NCBI RefSeq assembly: GCF_009939295.1
Contig: NZ_WVIC01000030.1
Span: forward strand, 1 to 56,429
Direction of reading: 5' to 3'
Length of the DNA stretch: 56,429 nt
Origin: Petrachloros mirabilis ULC683
GTDB taxonomy: Bacteria; Cyanobacteriota; Cyanobacteriia; Thermosynechococcales; Thermosynechococcaceae
The position numbers and the translations under genes were made by a program. Each line of letters begins with the position of its first letter. Position 1 is the stretch's first letter. Positions 55,235-56,429 of this stretch are shown in pieces. A model generated the notes under the pieces. That model worked only from the letters and a program-made list of their open reading frames with translations, had not been told where the DNA came from and did no database searches.

Positions 55235-56107
55235 TTACAGATTGAACAGACTTTCATCCTCAGAAGAAGAGAGATCTTCTGTACTCAAAGTGCGAATCGA
55301 AAGTGCTTTGCGCTGCCGAACATCCATACCAGAATTTTCAATGCGAGACGGCAAATCATGGACAATATGCGAGCATTGCTTCATAAAGTTACGAGTCCAC
55401 TCGCGGATACAGAGATGCTGCACCGCACTCACCGCCATTTTTTCATCTCCCATAAAGGTGAGATGGGTCGTTTCTGACACCTCAAACTGCCGCAGCCAGC
55501 CATAGTCTGGCCTGGAACTGAGCCAGAAATTGACGGTCAACTTGGGGCCAAGAAACTCACATACCGTCTCGCTGAGACGATTTAGGGCAAGATTGACCTC
55601 GGCAAAGGTTAAGTTTGGCTCTGGAAGCTCTGGACTGGCAATCTGTAGCTTAGTAAGGCTGGCGTCTGCGGCATTGGCGTTGATTTTCGTCCGCTCGGTT
55701 TGCTGCCGCTGGAGCGCTCTAAAGTCAGATTTGGTGGCTTCAAGATTTTGTTGCAGCGATTTTTGCAATCGCCGCCCCACGATCGATTTGATGATCAAAT
55801 TGTTATTCTCGGTGATGGCGCAGACGCACAGATCATCACTCAAGGGATAGAGATAGGCATAGTTATTGCCAACCAATACTTCCAGCGCATCAAAAGAACT
55901 GGGCAGATCCGTTAAGGCTTTTTGGGTAACATGCAGTAATTTTTGCTGATCAGCGGTTTTATAGTTTTGCGGACTGACCACCAGCGAGTGAATACGATGT
56001 TGCTTTACAAGCGCCACCCCCAAAACCTTAGGCAAATTCAAAAAAGCGGATACCAACTCAGCCGCCGACATTGTATTTAGTTTGTCAACCTTTAGAGTTT
56101 TCACCAT
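55235..56107 (-). CDS. Roadblock/LC7-like protein upstream of the PAP block
   Basis: 290 residues. The first 110 residues have the alternating pattern of a Roadblock/LC7 or profilin-like fold: LNLPKVLGVALVKQHRIHSL, ALEVLVGNNYAYLYPLSDDL and LCVCAITENNNLIIKSIVGR. The middle (120-165) is charged and helical, and the second half, FLGPKLTVNFWLSSRPDYGW, looks alpha/beta without a known motif. It is on the same strand as, and 233 bases before, the V4R gene. I cannot name its family; homologues may be part of PAP blocks in other filamentous species. Confidence 0.7.
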   Translation of the reverse strand: MVKTLKVDKLNTMSAAELVSAFLNLPKVLGVALVKQHRIHSLVVSPQNYKTADQQKLLHVTQKALTDLPSSFDALEVLVGNNYAYLYPLSDDLCVCAITENNNLIIKSIVGRRLQKSLQQNLEATKSDFRALQRQQTERTKINANAADASLTKLQIASPELPEPNLTFAEVNLALNRLSETVCEFLGPKLTVNFWLSSRPDYGWLRQFEVSETTHLTFMGDEKMAVSAVQHLCIREWTRNFMKQCSHIVHDLPSRIENSGMDVRQRKALSIRTLSTEDLSSSEDESLFNL

Positions 56108-56429
56108 GGTTCGCCAAAAATTTGAAACGTCAACTTGGATTTAAAAAGAATGATTCAATCGGAGCTTCCAAGCGTTGGCTGAGGTGTCAAGCGGAAAATG
56201 CTTGTTCTTGAAACCTAAGCTGAGGCATGGCTCACTCCACGGCCCGCAGTACCTGACTGAGATCTGAGGGAAATGCTTTGAGAGGGCATTCGAGGATACA
56301 GTCTCAGGACAGCGATGGGGATCATTACTCCTCAAAGTATTGACAGATACACTTTTATTTTCTTCTTGCCGCAATAACCCACATTCAGCAGGTTAGTTAG
56401 CAGAGCAAATAATATTTCTGAGAGGCCGC
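56108..56429. other. Non-coding region upstream of the PAP block
   Basis: 322 bases to the window edge. Probably holds the promoter of the minus-strand block. I see no credible gene, repeat or strong hairpin in it. Confidence 0.35.

Overview
The window is chromosomal DNA from a cyanobacterium. It carries petL of the cytochrome b6f complex, aldehyde-deformylating oxygenase, cyanobacterial families such as DUF2996 and DUF6887/DUF6888, and a gene block matching the Synechocystis slr0144-slr0152 photosystem II assembly (PAP) operon. The HIP1 octamer GCGATCGC recurs across most of it. Gene content does not let me name a genus.

Layout. 0-1.4 kb: the 3' part of a TnpB gene with its element end, then a Uma2 endonuclease. 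1.5-16.3 kb: mostly core genes (gltD, rodA, mrp, tRNA-Gly(TCC), phoU, an RNase II/R-family protein resembling Zam, petL, an MscS channel, gatB, ado, a LapA-type protein) plus an htpX remnant. 16.3-38.7 kb: a long, mostly minus-strand exopolysaccharide region with a tyrosine autokinase (Wzc type), twelve glycosyltransferases, a Wzy-like polymerase, a methyltransferase, a WcaF-like acetyltransferase, two Uma2 genes and small remnants. Its 16.3-25 kb part is AT-rich and shows no HIP1 site. 38.7-48.7 kb: DUF2996, a MoaD/ThiS-like protein, thrC, a GIY-YIG protein, a CPA1 antiporter, gloA, eno, a lipase-like hydrolase, the DUF6888/DUF6887 pair and a large unknown membrane protein. 48.7-56.1 kb: the PAP block in the order roadblock-like protein, V4R, small repeat protein, phycobiliprotein-fold protein, V4R, [2Fe-2S] ferredoxin, phycobiliprotein-fold protein, TPR protein, SpkG-type kinase.

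The PAP order follows Synechocystis slr0144-slr0152, except that the second ferredoxin (slr0150 position) is absent and a roadblock-like gene lies upstream. In Synechocystis the operon supports photosystem II assembly and repair; this is the best candidate here for an under-described system.

The other striking theme is short non-coding mobile repeats. At least five families (called A-E here) occur, with terminal inverted repeats and in several cases visible target-site duplications. At four loci a repeat terminus supplies the stop codon of the adjacent gene. Around 41.0-41.4 kb three elements are nested inside one another.

Limits: all assignments come from reading motifs, lengths and gene order; no database or structure search was run. 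Start codons were moved downstream of the longest open frame where the N-terminus looked non-native, and this is stated for each gene.
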